Shown here: one piece after another, positions 45,405 through 54,417 of the stretch
Layout of the letters: every line of letters starts with the position of its first letter
Position numbering within the stretch: the stretch's first letter is position 1
NCBI GenBank assembly: GCA_018816105.1
Contig: JAHIWE010000047.1
Location: 1 to 64,000 of the forward strand
DNA length: 64,000 nucleotides
Source: a bacterium
GTDB taxonomy: Bacteria; Campylobacterota; Campylobacteria; Campylobacterales; Arcobacteraceae
Direction of reading: 5' to 3'
The notes under the pieces: model-generated
The model's input: only the letters and a program-made list of their open reading frames with translations
Databases searched by the model: none
What the model was told of the DNA's origin: nothing
Made by a program: the position numbers and the translations under genes

Positions 45405-45632
45405 TTATTTTAGATTTTGTTTTGCAAAATTTCTAACTTGCTCATTACTGTCATTTTTAAGAACTTCTAAAACATTTGAAGATGTTTGTGGATCTTTTGC
45501 AATTGTAGTTCTTACATTTAAAGATGCTTTATTTACTAAGTATTCTTCTGTTAAGTTGCTAAATTTATCTCCTGCAAATGCAGTGTTTAGTAACACCATT
45601 GATAACGATAATATTGTGAAAATTTTTTTCAT
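45405..45632 (-). CDS. Small exported protein with LRV/HEAT-like repeat
   Basis: A 75-residue protein with a signal peptide (about 1-20, AFA). The mature part, LNVRTTIAKDPQTSSNVLEV followed by LKNDSNEQVRNFAKQN, resembles one unit of leucine-rich-variant repeats (VR..VA.NP.TP...L..L..D....VR). Function unknown. An FNR-type box lies 58 bases upstream of its start. Confidence 0.6.
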   Translation of the reverse strand: MKKIFTILSLSMVLLNTAFAGDKFSNLTEEYLVNKASLNVRTTIAKDPQTSSNVLEVLKNDSNEQVRNFAKQNLK

Positions 45633-45689
45633 TTTAATTCCTTTTTTTGATTTGTAATGGAATTCTAGTTAAATAGGACAAAAAGTATC

Positions 45690-45703
45690 TTGATTTAAAT
45701 CAA
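45690..45703. promoter_or_regulatory. Perfect FNR/CRP-type box
   Basis: TTGATTTAAATCAA fits the FNR consensus TTGAT-N4-ATCAA exactly. It lies 58 bases before the small exported protein gene on the minus strand and about 150 bases before the plus-strand membrane protein gene. Confidence 0.65.
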
Positions 45704-45705
45704 TA

Positions 45706-45730
45706 AAATAGGATAATTTATATCCTATTT
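45706..45730. other. Hairpin next to the FNR-type box
   Basis: AAATAGGATA (45706-45715) and TATCCTATTT (45721-45730), loop ATTTA. It lies in the 221-base divergent region and could be a second operator or a leader hairpin. Confidence 0.5.
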
Positions 45731-45853
45731 AGAAAAAGAGTTGTGAAGTCCTATATATAGGCACTTGTAAAGAGTAAATTTTTTAATTGATATTAGTCAT
45801 TGTTAAATAAATCAAAATTAATTATACTTAACATTATTTATTAAAGAGAGCAT

Positions 45854-46060
45854 ATGAAAAAAATTTATGGAACTTTGATTTTCTTTTTTTATTTTATTAA
45901 GTATCCAGTAGTTATATATTTACTACTTGCTTATTTTTATTTGGAAGTACAAACTAGTTTGATTATGAATATATTAGGATTTGTTTCATTGCTACTTATT
46001 GTAAAAGATTTATTTTTTCCATATAAAAAATCTGATAATTGTTCAGGAGTTAAAAAATGA
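45854..46060 (+). CDS. Small membrane protein of unknown function
   Basis: A 68-residue protein with two hydrophobic segments (about 7-30 and 33-52) and a basic C-terminal tail containing one cysteine. No family is recognised. AAAGAGAG ribosome-binding site. The stop overlaps the next gene start (ATGA), so it is co-translated with the CopD-like protein and may be its partner. Confidence 0.6.
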   Translation: MKKIYGTLIFFFYFIKYPVVIYLLLAYFYLEVQTSLIMNILGFVSLLLIVKDLFFPYKKSDNCSGVKK

Positions 46061-46476
46061 TATATGTAACTATAAAATTAATTCATATTTTTTCTGTATT
46101 TATTTATGGTGGATTTTTATTTACTGATAATTTATTTTTGACAAAAATAAAAAAAGATTTGAGTAATGAAGAGCATAGTTTAGTTAGAGAATACTTTATG
46201 CAATATGTTAGAAAAGTCGTTCCCAAAGCTCTTCTCGTTGCTGTTGCTTCAGGTATATATTTATTTTATATGAATTTTGGAACAATAGGGGAAGAAGGAT
46301 TAACTAATTTTCAAATATTATTAGCTATTAAAGCATTTTTAGGACTTTGGTTAGGATTAAGAGGAATTTTACAAGTATTTTTTAAAATACAGCCTTTTGT
46401 TTTTAAAAGTCATATATTCCCATTTATTTTAGTGATAATTATAATATTTATATCTCAAATAATGTTTGTAATTTAA
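46057..46476 (+). CDS. CopD-like membrane protein
   Basis: A 139-residue protein with four hydrophobic segments. The start, LIHIFSVFIYGGFLFTDNLFL, and the later VVPKALLVAVASGIYLF resemble the CopD/DUF2269 group of four-helix proteins with conserved histidines. Copper transport or haem binding is possible but not shown. It overlaps the upstream small membrane gene by four bases and is convergent with the HPP gene two bases away. Confidence 0.55.
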   Translation: MIYVTIKLIHIFSVFIYGGFLFTDNLFLTKIKKDLSNEEHSLVREYFMQYVRKVVPKALLVAVASGIYLFYMNFGTIGEEGLTNFQILLAIKAFLGLWLGLRGILQVFFKIQPFVFKSHIFPFILVIIIIFISQIMFVI

Positions 46477-46478
46477 GT

Positions 46479-47042
46479 TTATTCATCAGAAAACCATTTT
46501 TTATTATAGTCTTTTAATGACTCTGGATAGTGTCTATGTTTTGGAATATTATTTACAATTACAGCAATTGCTAATAATATAAAAGCACCTGATGTCACAG
46601 GAACTAAAACATATAAGAAACCTAAATCATGGATTTGATTACTTCCAATTACAGCGATAAGTGCAGTAGCACCACCTGGTGGATGAAGAGTTAATGTTAA
46701 CTGCATAAATAGTATTGAAGTTGCAACTGCAAAGGCAGAACAAAATAGTATATTCCCTGAAAAAAGTTTAAAAGATATAACTCCTATAATAGCTGATAAG
46801 ATATGTCCGCCAACTAAGTTCCTAGGTTGAGCCAAAGGAGAGTTTACAGCTCCATAAACCAAAACAGCACTAGCTCCAAATGAACCAATAACAAGTGTTA
46901 AATCTTTATCATCTAAGAAGTCTTGATGAAAATATGATATGGCTAAGATACCTAAAAATGAGCCAATCCAAGACCATATGATATTCGCTTTTTCTAGTGG
47001 TTCAGAATTTATTTTTTTGAATTGTTTAAAGAATGTTTTCAT
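46479..47042 (-). CDS. HPP-family membrane protein
   Basis: A 187-residue protein with about five membrane segments and the naming motif HPPGGATALIAVIG (about 119-132), with NLVGGHILSAIIG upstream. Some HPP proteins of chloroplasts and cyanobacteria transport nitrite; others are uncharacterised. An FNR-like site lies about 60 bases upstream, which would fit control by oxygen or nitrogen oxides. Confidence 0.82.
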   Translation of the reverse strand: MKTFFKQFKKINSEPLEKANIIWSWIGSFLGILAISYFHQDFLDDKDLTLVIGSFGASAVLVYGAVNSPLAQPRNLVGGHILSAIIGVISFKLFSGNILFCSAFAVATSILFMQLTLTLHPPGGATALIAVIGSNQIHDLGFLYVLVPVTSGAFILLAIAVIVNNIPKHRHYPESLKDYNKKWFSDE

Positions 47043-47101
47043 ATTATAGCTTTAATTTTTAATTGAAAACTATGCTATCTAAAAGTTAAAAAAAGAGGTA
47101 T

Positions 47102-47115
47102 GATTTAGGTCAATT
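47102..47115 (-). promoter_or_regulatory. FNR-like box upstream of the HPP gene
   Basis: On the minus strand TTGACCTAAATCAT, two changes from TTGAT-N4-ATCAA. It lies about 60 bases before the HPP gene start. Confidence 0.4.
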
Positions 47116-47137
47116 TATATACTATAAGAAGAGAATC

Positions 47138-48250
47138 TTATAGTATATTTAATTGGTGAGCTAAATCAGCAGCTATTCTTTCATAATTTCTAACAGCCAA
47201 AAGTCTTTTTTGACCATTAATTCCTACAAGTGCAACATCTTCTTTGGGTAGTTTGATTATTTGCTCTACTTTTTCTCTAATTGATTCTTCTGTAAAATCA
47301 CTAAACCAAGCACTATTATTATCTTCAAAAATTGAAGCATTATTTTCATTATTACTCATAATACAAGGAACGGCACTTGAATAATAATCTAATATTTTTA
47401 TAGGAGTTGAACTATTAAATAAAGCAATATCCGGAAGAACAGATAATCCAACATCTGCAAGTGCAATTAGCTTTAATAAATCTTCTCTAGTTTTTGCATC
47501 ACAAATTTCAATATTTTTTCTTAAATCTGGGAATTTTGATAACATATCATCTAAATATTCAGGGTCTTTTGTAGAAATCATTAGCTTATAATTATCACTT
47601 GGAATATTACTAAATGCTTCTAAAACTGTTTCAAATTCTCTTAATTTATCAAGTGTTCCTGCATAAAAGAATCTTTTTTCACTTCCTTCATGTTGGATAT
47701 TTTGATGTAAAACATCAGGATCAATTGCAGATGGAATTACAAATGTTCTTGTTTTTACATCTTTGAAATAATCTTTTTTCATTTGAAATGATGTTGGAAG
47801 AAAAATATCACATTCATTAATCAGTGAGATTTCACTAAATGTTTGAATTTTATTATTTATAATATCAAAAAAACTTTTTTTATGATTTGCTTCATCTGTT
47901 TGTAGTTTTGCGATTCTTTTAGGGAATGATAATCTAAATCCAACTTTATAGTTGTATTTGATTTTCTTTTTTAGAACATCTTTTAGTAAAGTAATATTAT
48001 TTCTTACTACAACAAAAGCATAATCTTTTATGCTTATGCCTTTTTTATCAAGCTCTTCTAATAAATTTGTACTAAATTTCTCAGGTACGATGATTCTTGC
48101 ATCATCTTTTATTTCAATTTCTGTTTTGAATTTTGAGAAAAAAATTGTATTTATCTCAAAATGTCTGTTTAAATACTTTTGAAATAAAGGGCCTATAAAA
48201 CTATGATCAGTATATTCATCTTGGTCTGTTACATATAAAAACTTACTCAT
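47138..48250 (-). CDS. Glycosyltransferase, GT-B fold (GT4-like)
   Basis: A 370-residue protein with two Rossmann-like halves. The C-terminal half has FFYAGTLDKLREFETVLEAF (about 194-213), then ADVGLSVLPDIALFNSSTPIKILDYYSSAVPCI, the nucleotide-sugar part of GT4 enzymes (E-x7-E replaced by a shifted acidic pattern). Acceptor and sugar are unknown. No other capsule or LPS genes flank it, so this is an isolated glycosyltransferase gene. Confidence 0.7.
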   Translation of the reverse strand: MSKFLYVTDQDEYTDHSFIGPLFQKYLNRHFEINTIFFSKFKTEIEIKDDARIIVPEKFSTNLLEELDKKGISIKDYAFVVVRNNITLLKDVLKKKIKYNYKVGFRLSFPKRIAKLQTDEANHKKSFFDIINNKIQTFSEISLINECDIFLPTSFQMKKDYFKDVKTRTFVIPSAIDPDVLHQNIQHEGSEKRFFYAGTLDKLREFETVLEAFSNIPSDNYKLMISTKDPEYLDDMLSKFPDLRKNIEICDAKTREDLLKLIALADVGLSVLPDIALFNSSTPIKILDYYSSAVPCIMSNNENNASIFEDNNSAWFSDFTEESIREKVEQIIKLPKEDVALVGINGQKRLLAVRNYERIAADLAHQLNIL

Positions 48251-48328
48251 TTCTTTACTCCTAAATTTTGCTAGAAAATTTTAGCACTTAAAAGTCGCAA
48301 CAAAAGAGCATTTTAAAAAAAATAAGAA

Positions 48329-48820
48329 TTAATATAATTTCCCCATTAAATCAACATGGGTTAAATACACTCTTAAATCAAATTCTACTTGATGATAAGA
48401 GGGCATTACAAAAGTACATAAATTATAAAAGGCCTTGTTGTGTTCTCTTTCTTTAAAGTGTGCAAGTTCGTGAACAACAATCATTTCAAGGAACTCTTCT
48501 GGCATATTTTTAAAAATTGAAGCAACTCTTATCTCATTTTTTGATTTTAGTTTTCCACCTTGTACACGTGAGACAATAGAGTGCATTCCAAGAGCATTAT
48601 TTATAACATTTATTTTTCCATCATACATAACTTTTGATACTTGATATTTTTTAAAGTAATCACTTTTAAAATCCATTACATAAGAGTATAAAGCCTTATC
48701 ATTTGTATATGTATGAGCCTTTGGATATTTTGTTTTTATATATGATGATAATTTATTTTTATCAATCAAAACTTGAATTTTATCTTGTAAATCTTTTGGG
48801 TAATGGTTTAAATATTTCAT
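48329..48820 (-). CDS. YgjP-like zinc metallopeptidase
   Basis: A 163-residue protein with the zinc-site motif VVHELAHFKEREHNKAFY. H117 and H121 and the catalytic E118 form HELAH, and H127 is the likely third ligand, the HExxHx5H spacing of the YgjP/DUF45 group. Substrate unknown; related proteins are linked to UTP metabolism in E. coli (YgjP/UpP). Single gene, divergent from phnA. Confidence 0.78.
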   Translation of the reverse strand: MKYLNHYPKDLQDKIQVLIDKNKLSSYIKTKYPKAHTYTNDKALYSYVMDFKSDYFKKYQVSKVMYDGKINVINNALGMHSIVSRVQGGKLKSKNEIRVASIFKNMPEEFLEMIVVHELAHFKEREHNKAFYNLCTFVMPSYHQVEFDLRVYLTHVDLMGKLY

Positions 48821-48878
48821 AAAGAATTATAACCTATTGTGATACAATGCACACTTATTTTTTTCTAAAGAGGTGATT

Positions 48879-49433
48879 ATGAGTATAGAACAAGAGTTAA
48901 TGAATAGAAGTGAGTCTTCATGTGAGCTTTGTAAATCAACAAGTGATTTAAGTGTATATGAAGTTTCACCAAGTGATGGAAGTGCTGAACAATCAATATT
49001 ATTATGTTCAACTTGTAAAGAACAATTCGAAGATGAATCAAAAATAGATGCAAACCATTGGTTTTGTCTAAATGATTCTATGTGGAGTACCGTTCCAGCA
49101 GTTCAAGTCGCTTCATATAGAATGCTTAAAAAAATTGGAAATCAAGATGCACTTGATATGATGTATATGGAAGATGATGTAAAAGCTTGGGCTGATGCTG
49201 GGATCTCTACAATTGATAGCTCAATTGTTCATAAAGATTCAAATGGTGTTACTTTAAACGCAGGTGATACAGTAACTATCATCAAAGATTTAGAAGTAAA
49301 AGGCGCTGGATTTACTGCAAAAAGAGGAACAGCTGTAAGAAATATTTCACTTACAGATAATCCTGAACAAATAGAAGGACGAGTAAACGGTGTTAAAATC
49401 GTTCTTTTAACTTGTTTTCTTAAAAAGTCTTAA
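48879..49433 (+). CDS. phnA: PhnA/YjdM-family zinc-ribbon protein
   Basis: A 184-residue protein. The N-terminal zinc ribbon has CELCKSTSDL and CSTCKEQF (about 16-19 and 47-50). The C-terminal KOW-like PhnA domain carries DSNGVTLNAGDTVTIIKDLEVKG and IEGRVNGVKIVL. Despite its name the family is not shown to act on phosphonates. The ATG at 48879 follows AAGAGG; an in-frame GTG six bases upstream overlaps this site. Confidence 0.87.
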   Translation: MSIEQELMNRSESSCELCKSTSDLSVYEVSPSDGSAEQSILLCSTCKEQFEDESKIDANHWFCLNDSMWSTVPAVQVASYRMLKKIGNQDALDMMYMEDDVKAWADAGISTIDSSIVHKDSNGVTLNAGDTVTIIKDLEVKGAGFTAKRGTAVRNISLTDNPEQIEGRVNGVKIVLLTCFLKKS

Positions 49434-49439
49434 TTTAAT

Positions 49440-49949
49440 ATGCAACAAATATTAAATACACCTAGATTAATTTTAAGAACTATTGAAAACAATGATTTTG
49501 AAGAAATTCATAGAAAAATATTTTCAAATTTTAATGTAGTAAAAAACACTTTTGGTTCAGAATTATTTACATTGGATGAAACAAAAGATTTTTTAGTTAA
49601 AAATGCAAATTTTAATGGTTCTCTTGGATTATCTGTTATTATTGAAAAACAAAGTAATACTATACTTGGACTAGCAGGTGTTTTAAAGTGTAATTATATG
49701 GATGATAACGATTATGAAATAGGCTTTATTTTACAAGAGGAATCTTGGGGGAAAGGTTATGCATCAGAAATTGCTATGGCACAAATAAATCAAGTTAAAG
49801 ACGAATTAAAAAGAAATAGAGTTTTAGCTGCTAGTTCACCTATAAATAAAGCTTCGATTAAAACATTGGAATCTTTAGGATTTACATATGAAAAAAACCT
49901 CGAAACTTCAAGAGGTGAGAGACTTATTTATGTGATGGAATTAAAATAA
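49440..49949 (+). CDS. GNAT N-acetyltransferase (RimJ/RimL-like)
   Basis: A 169-residue acetyltransferase. It opens TPRLILRTIENNDFEEI, the RimJ/RimL-type start. The acetyl-CoA loop is degenerate but recognisable in EESWGKGYASEIAMAQI, followed by SSPINKASIKTLESLGFTYEK. Substrate unknown. Six bases after phnA, probably the same transcript; its stop lies inside a hairpin shared with the convergent dynamin gene. Confidence 0.87.
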   Translation: MQQILNTPRLILRTIENNDFEEIHRKIFSNFNVVKNTFGSELFTLDETKDFLVKNANFNGSLGLSVIIEKQSNTILGLAGVLKCNYMDDNDYEIGFILQEESWGKGYASEIAMAQINQVKDELKRNRVLAASSPINKASIKTLESLGFTYEKNLETSRGERLIYVMELK

Positions 49950-49973
49950 AAGAGGATTAGATCTCCTCTTTTA
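49947..49973. terminator. Convergent terminator overlapping two gene ends
   Basis: TAAAAGAGGA (49947-49956) pairs with TCCTCTTTTA (49964-49973). The stem includes the stop of the acetyltransferase gene and the last codons of the dynamin-like gene. Confidence 0.6.
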
Positions 49974-51969
49974 TCTTCTCTAAATCTTTTATTTTCTCTA
50001 AATATTGCTCTTTTTTCAATGTTACAAAATTCATTCTATCTTCGTTTATTTCTAAGTATTGTTCTTTTGAGTATTTTACGATTTTAAATAAATAATTTCT
50101 TTTTGATGTTAAGAAATCTTCGATTTTTTCAAACCCAAAATTTGCTTTTAATTTTGCAACAATTTCATCTTCTCTTGGATGAGAAATAGAGAATCTTGAT
50201 GGTTCTTTTTTATATAGCTCTTCTGATTCTAAAATTTGTTGTTCAAAGTGCGCAATAGTTGCTTGTGTAGTTTGGATATAGCTATATGATAAAGCTCCAT
50301 TAAAATATGCGAATTTTTTTCTAAGAGCTGATATGTTTTCTAAAATAGCTGTGTTATAACTATTTAAAACATTTTCATAAACTTTTGCTGCAAAGTGTCT
50401 TGTACTTGAGAACTCTAAATCAGATGCAATTTCTCTATGTTTTCTAATAAGTTCATATGGTTCTTGCCATTTATTTACTTCATTTTTTATATGTTTATAT
50501 ACATCTCTAAATGATTCATCTGTGTTAAGTTCTATATTTTTAAGAAGCTTGATTGATCTTTTAAACATTTTATCAATAGTTTGATCATCGTAAAATAAAC
50601 CTTTGTATACTGCGTCTGAGTCTATCCAGAATGTTTCATATTCAAATTTCTCAATTTTACCACCTAAAAATCCTTTTGATTCTTCAAATCTAAAAGCAGA
50701 TCTCTTTTTAATATTTTTAAATGTCTCGTGGGCAATTTTTTCCATGATTGTTTCTAAAGAATTATAGATATTAAATAGCTCTTTTGAGTATCTTTTATGA
50801 ATATTTTCAAACAATTCTAATACATTTTTTTCACTAGCTTTTAAAATCTCAATTAATCCATCATAGATTTTTGTAATTGTTTCATACTCTTTGATTAAAA
50901 TATCACAAATACCTTTTAAATCTTTTTTAATAGCAAATTCTTTTGATTCGGCTGCTTGTGGTCGAATAGTATTATTTATAAATTCTAAAACCTCTTGAAT
51001 ATTTGATTCTTTTAATAATTTATCATTATTTGATGTATCTATGTTATTAATTTCATCTAAATCTCTATAGTAGTCATCAAGATTTTTTGCAATTGATGCG
51101 ATATTACCACTTAGTGAATTTCTAATACTTTCCATAAGTTTGTCTTGTTTGTCTTGAATTAAAACATCAACTTGATGTGCTCTTGATTCAAGTGCCATTT
51201 TTGCAGAAATAGGAGTTACTTGAGCAAAATACTTTCCAAATTTTTCACTTACATATTTTGTAGTTGTTTCAACTTGGTCTGGTGTTAATTTATCTTTTTG
51301 ATTTAATACACATAAAGATTTATTTTTAAAGTGTTGCATATACTCTTCTAAAACTTCAGCCTCAGAAAGTTTTCCTGCATTATCAATAAGTGTTAACCAA
51401 ATAATTCCACCCACATCTCTTAGAACTTTTCTTGTAGTATCCGTATCGCTTTGAGATTGAGAGTTTAATCCTGGAGTATCCACAAATGAGATATCTTTTA
51501 AAATATCCATTGGAGCATAAAGTGTAAGATATTTTATATCTTTCATTTCATGTTCTCTTTGATCTGTAAAATCTGCAATTGATTCAATTGGCGCGTACTC
51601 TTGTGCACCTGAGTAATAAGTGATTTTTAGTTTATACTCTTCACCATAGTTAATAAAATTAACTTTAGAAGTAACTGGAGTAATTCCTGTTGGTAAGATA
51701 TTTCTAGCAAGTAATGCATTTAGAAAGGTTGATTTTCCAGATGAAAATTGCCCTGTAATTGCAACTTCCATAGGATATCTTGCACGCCTGATTTGTTTAT
51801 TTAAAATACCGACAAGTTGATTTGATGGACAGAATTTTTCATCAAGTAATTTAGCTTGAATTTTTTTGATATCTCCTACTAAACCTTCTTCATAAACAAC
51901 TTCTTGAATATTATAAGTATCTTTATACTCAGTAACAAAACTTTTTAGGATATTGAAATTTGCACTCAT
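49957..51969 (-). CDS. Dynamin-like GTPase, second of a pair
   Basis: A 670-residue bacterial dynamin-like protein. GTPase motifs: G1 GQFSSGKS (73-80), G2 threonine in ILPTGITPVTS, G3 DTPGLNS (164-170) and G4-like NQKDKL. A long helical stalk covers about 290-670. Its ATG overlaps the stop of the larger dynamin gene by one base (TAATG), so the two are made together. In Campylobacter jejuni a similar pair downstream of frd genes (DLP1/DLP2) forms a hetero-oligomer that tethers membranes; this pair is the likely counterpart. Confidence 0.88.
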   Translation of the reverse strand: MSANFNILKSFVTEYKDTYNIQEVVYEEGLVGDIKKIQAKLLDEKFCPSNQLVGILNKQIRRARYPMEVAITGQFSSGKSTFLNALLARNILPTGITPVTSKVNFINYGEEYKLKITYYSGAQEYAPIESIADFTDQREHEMKDIKYLTLYAPMDILKDISFVDTPGLNSQSQSDTDTTRKVLRDVGGIIWLTLIDNAGKLSEAEVLEEYMQHFKNKSLCVLNQKDKLTPDQVETTTKYVSEKFGKYFAQVTPISAKMALESRAHQVDVLIQDKQDKLMESIRNSLSGNIASIAKNLDDYYRDLDEINNIDTSNNDKLLKESNIQEVLEFINNTIRPQAAESKEFAIKKDLKGICDILIKEYETITKIYDGLIEILKASEKNVLELFENIHKRYSKELFNIYNSLETIMEKIAHETFKNIKKRSAFRFEESKGFLGGKIEKFEYETFWIDSDAVYKGLFYDDQTIDKMFKRSIKLLKNIELNTDESFRDVYKHIKNEVNKWQEPYELIRKHREIASDLEFSSTRHFAAKVYENVLNSYNTAILENISALRKKFAYFNGALSYSYIQTTQATIAHFEQQILESEELYKKEPSRFSISHPREDEIVAKLKANFGFEKIEDFLTSKRNYLFKIVKYSKEQYLEINEDRMNFVTLKKEQYLEKIKDLEKIKEEI

Positions 51970-54323
51970 TAGTTTAATCCTTTTATCGTTTTAGCAACAT
52001 TTTCTAGTTTTTTGATATTTTTATGAATATCAATAGATAATTGAGCTTTATTTTTATCATTTTCTTCAAATGAATTTATCTGCTTTTGAAGCATCTCTTC
52101 ATCATTTTTTAGTTTTTGTTCAAATGTTTTTAATGGTGCATTTAGCGTTGAAAAGAAAGATTCAATTAATAAACTACTTACTTTTTTTGCTTTTGCTTTA
52201 ATATCTGCTTCAATTGATGTGAATTGATTTTTTATAAGTAGTTCAATTTCCCTATCTAGTTCATTCATTTTACTTTCTTTAGATTTTGAAACTACATCTA
52301 TAACTTGTAATATTAAAACTTCATTATTTGAAGTTAAAAATCCTGATTTAAAGTCATCTTGGAAGAATCCTCTTGCATCAAAGTTCTCATTTTTATGGCC
52401 TATTGTAAATCCCATATCATGATATTTTTGCTCACATTGTTCACCAATTGTTTGTGATTTTTTAATAAACTTATATCTATAATCTCTAATAACATCAATA
52501 ATTCCATCTTTGATAGCGGTTTCAACGATAACCTTGATTCTTGAGTTTTCGGGTCTTTTTTTAGTTTTCTCAAAAGAGTATCTAACATCACTTACAACTC
52601 TTTGTTTAATAACAGTTTGAAGCTCTAGTAATTCGCTTTGTACAAATGTTTCAAGAGAAGTAATATACTCTTTAGCATCATTTTTATAATAGTTTATATC
52701 TTCATTCATTGCTTGAAAGATTCTAGTATTTACAACTTTTTTCTTATTAAACTCTTCAAGTTCTTTTTCTAACTCATCTTTTGATTTTGATAGTAGTATT
52801 AACTCATAGTTGTAAAAAGAGTTTTGTTTTTCTATAATTTTTTGTAATTGATTTTTTGAAGATTGAATTACAAGTTCACCTTTTTGAGAGTTTGAACCAA
52901 ACAGTGTTTCATTTAAATATTTTTCAATTTCTAAAATACCTGTATCTTCAATACTATATCCAGCATCTATAGCTTCTTGCTCTCTTCCTGTTCTATGTAA
53001 TAGTGCCATTTTCCCAGAAATTGGAATAAACTTAATTGTTTTTAAAATATAATCAAGTTGAGAATCTTTATTTTGTGCTTTTAATTGTCGCTCAATTGAT
53101 GATTTAGTGTATTTAATAACTTCATCTAATTGTTCTTTTGAAACTGTATCAGCACGTGTTATAACAATTAAAAGTTTTGAAATATTTTGGTAGAGTAGGG
53201 CATCAATTATAAACTCAACATCTTTAAGTGTTGCACTTTGAGATACATTCATTAAGTGTAACATCATATCACAAGCAGAGATATACTCTTTTGTAATCTC
53301 TTCTCTTTGAATAACAGGGTCATCAAGCCCTGGAGTATCTACTATTTCAATACCATCAGATAAAAAGTCAAGTTTAGAACCTAATTCCACATATTTTACT
53401 AAGTTACATTTTTTACCACTTGCTTCTGCTGATGTATAAGATGATAAGTCATTTATATCAACTTGGTCAAATCGTGAAACAGGTTTAATATAATTTTTTA
53501 ATTCATCACCAAAGATTCTATTTGTTTCATTTACAAAATCTCTCATTGATTCTAATTGTTCAGCTGATTTTAAAATTCTATCCCACTCTTGTTGATTCCA
53601 ATAAAAAACTTTCGCATTATCAGTTGGATTATGTTTTACAATTGTTAAGTTAGCAGTTTCAGGAACAACAGCACTTCCTAGAATTTCTCTTCCCATTAAG
53701 GCATTTAACATAGTAGACTTACCAGCATTCATAACACCTGTAATTCCAATAGAGAATTTTTGATTATTTAAGTAAGTGCTTGTGTTGTTTAACTCATCTA
53801 AAATTTCTTGATTATTTAAATCATTTTTTAGTTCAGCAATTAATTGCTCAACTGTAGTTTTTAGCTCTTTAAATGAAGATTTGTTTGTATCTTCATCTTT
53901 AATTTCATCAGAAATTTTAGTTTCAACTTCAACCAAATCAAGCTCTTTATAATCAAATAAAGAGATTAATTTTGTGTAGTTTTCACTATTTAAAATACTT
54001 TCATCTTTTAAATACTCAAAAGATGAGTGTAGAACTGAAATATTTTGTTTTGATCTGTTTGATAAAATAGCTTCAACAATGTTATGTTGTAAGTGATTTA
54101 ATTCATTATTATTAGAAGGACTTTTTACATTTATTTGTTGACATAGAGTTTTAAATGACGTTAATGCCAAATATTTGTCATAGTTTTTTCTTGTAGCACT
54201 AATAATTAAAGCAAAGATAGTAAATATCTCTTCGTTAATTTTAGTTTCAATTGGCTCTACATCTAAATTCTGCTCGAAAGTTATACCGTGATACAGTAAA
54301 AAATAATCATTTGCTAAACTCAT
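51969..54323 (-). CDS. Dynamin-like GTPase, first of a pair
   Basis: A 784-residue dynamin-like protein from the ATG at 54323, which follows AGGAG with proper spacing; the frame extends 36 bases further without support. An N-terminal helical region of about 190 residues precedes the GTPase: G1 GVMNAGKS (about 196-203), G2 in VVPETANLT, G3 DTPGLDD, G4 TRAD. A helical stalk and a probable membrane-binding tip follow. Downstream of frdB and coupled to the second dynamin gene. Confidence 0.88.
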   Translation of the reverse strand: MSLANDYFLLYHGITFEQNLDVEPIETKINEEIFTIFALIISATRKNYDKYLALTSFKTLCQQINVKSPSNNNELNHLQHNIVEAILSNRSKQNISVLHSSFEYLKDESILNSENYTKLISLFDYKELDLVEVETKISDEIKDEDTNKSSFKELKTTVEQLIAELKNDLNNQEILDELNNTSTYLNNQKFSIGITGVMNAGKSTMLNALMGREILGSAVVPETANLTIVKHNPTDNAKVFYWNQQEWDRILKSAEQLESMRDFVNETNRIFGDELKNYIKPVSRFDQVDINDLSSYTSAEASGKKCNLVKYVELGSKLDFLSDGIEIVDTPGLDDPVIQREEITKEYISACDMMLHLMNVSQSATLKDVEFIIDALLYQNISKLLIVITRADTVSKEQLDEVIKYTKSSIERQLKAQNKDSQLDYILKTIKFIPISGKMALLHRTGREQEAIDAGYSIEDTGILEIEKYLNETLFGSNSQKGELVIQSSKNQLQKIIEKQNSFYNYELILLSKSKDELEKELEEFNKKKVVNTRIFQAMNEDINYYKNDAKEYITSLETFVQSELLELQTVIKQRVVSDVRYSFEKTKKRPENSRIKVIVETAIKDGIIDVIRDYRYKFIKKSQTIGEQCEQKYHDMGFTIGHKNENFDARGFFQDDFKSGFLTSNNEVLILQVIDVVSKSKESKMNELDREIELLIKNQFTSIEADIKAKAKKVSSLLIESFFSTLNAPLKTFEQKLKNDEEMLQKQINSFEENDKNKAQLSIDIHKNIKKLENVAKTIKGLN

Positions 54324-54342
54324 TTTAAATCTCCTAAAATGT

Positions 54343-54378
54343 AAAAAGTTAAATATCACTAATGATACTTAACTTTTT
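54343..54378 (-). terminator. Terminator-like hairpin between frdB and the dynamin pair
   Basis: AAAAAGTTAA (54343-54352) pairs with TTAACTTTTT (54369-54378), with inner TATCA/TGATA. On the minus strand the stem ends in five T and is followed within 20 bases by the dynamin start, so it may regulate read-through. Confidence 0.55.
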
Positions 54379-54390
54379 ATATTTTTATTA

Positions 54391-54412
54391 ACGAAGGAAT
54401 TGAATCCTTCGT
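54391..54412 (-). other. Hairpin after frdB
   Basis: ACGAAGGA (54391-54398) and TCCTTCGT (54405-54412), loop ATTGAA, six bases after the frdB stop; no T run follows on the minus strand, so an mRNA-stabilising 3' hairpin is more likely than a terminator. Confidence 0.55.
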
Positions 54413-54417
54413 AATAA

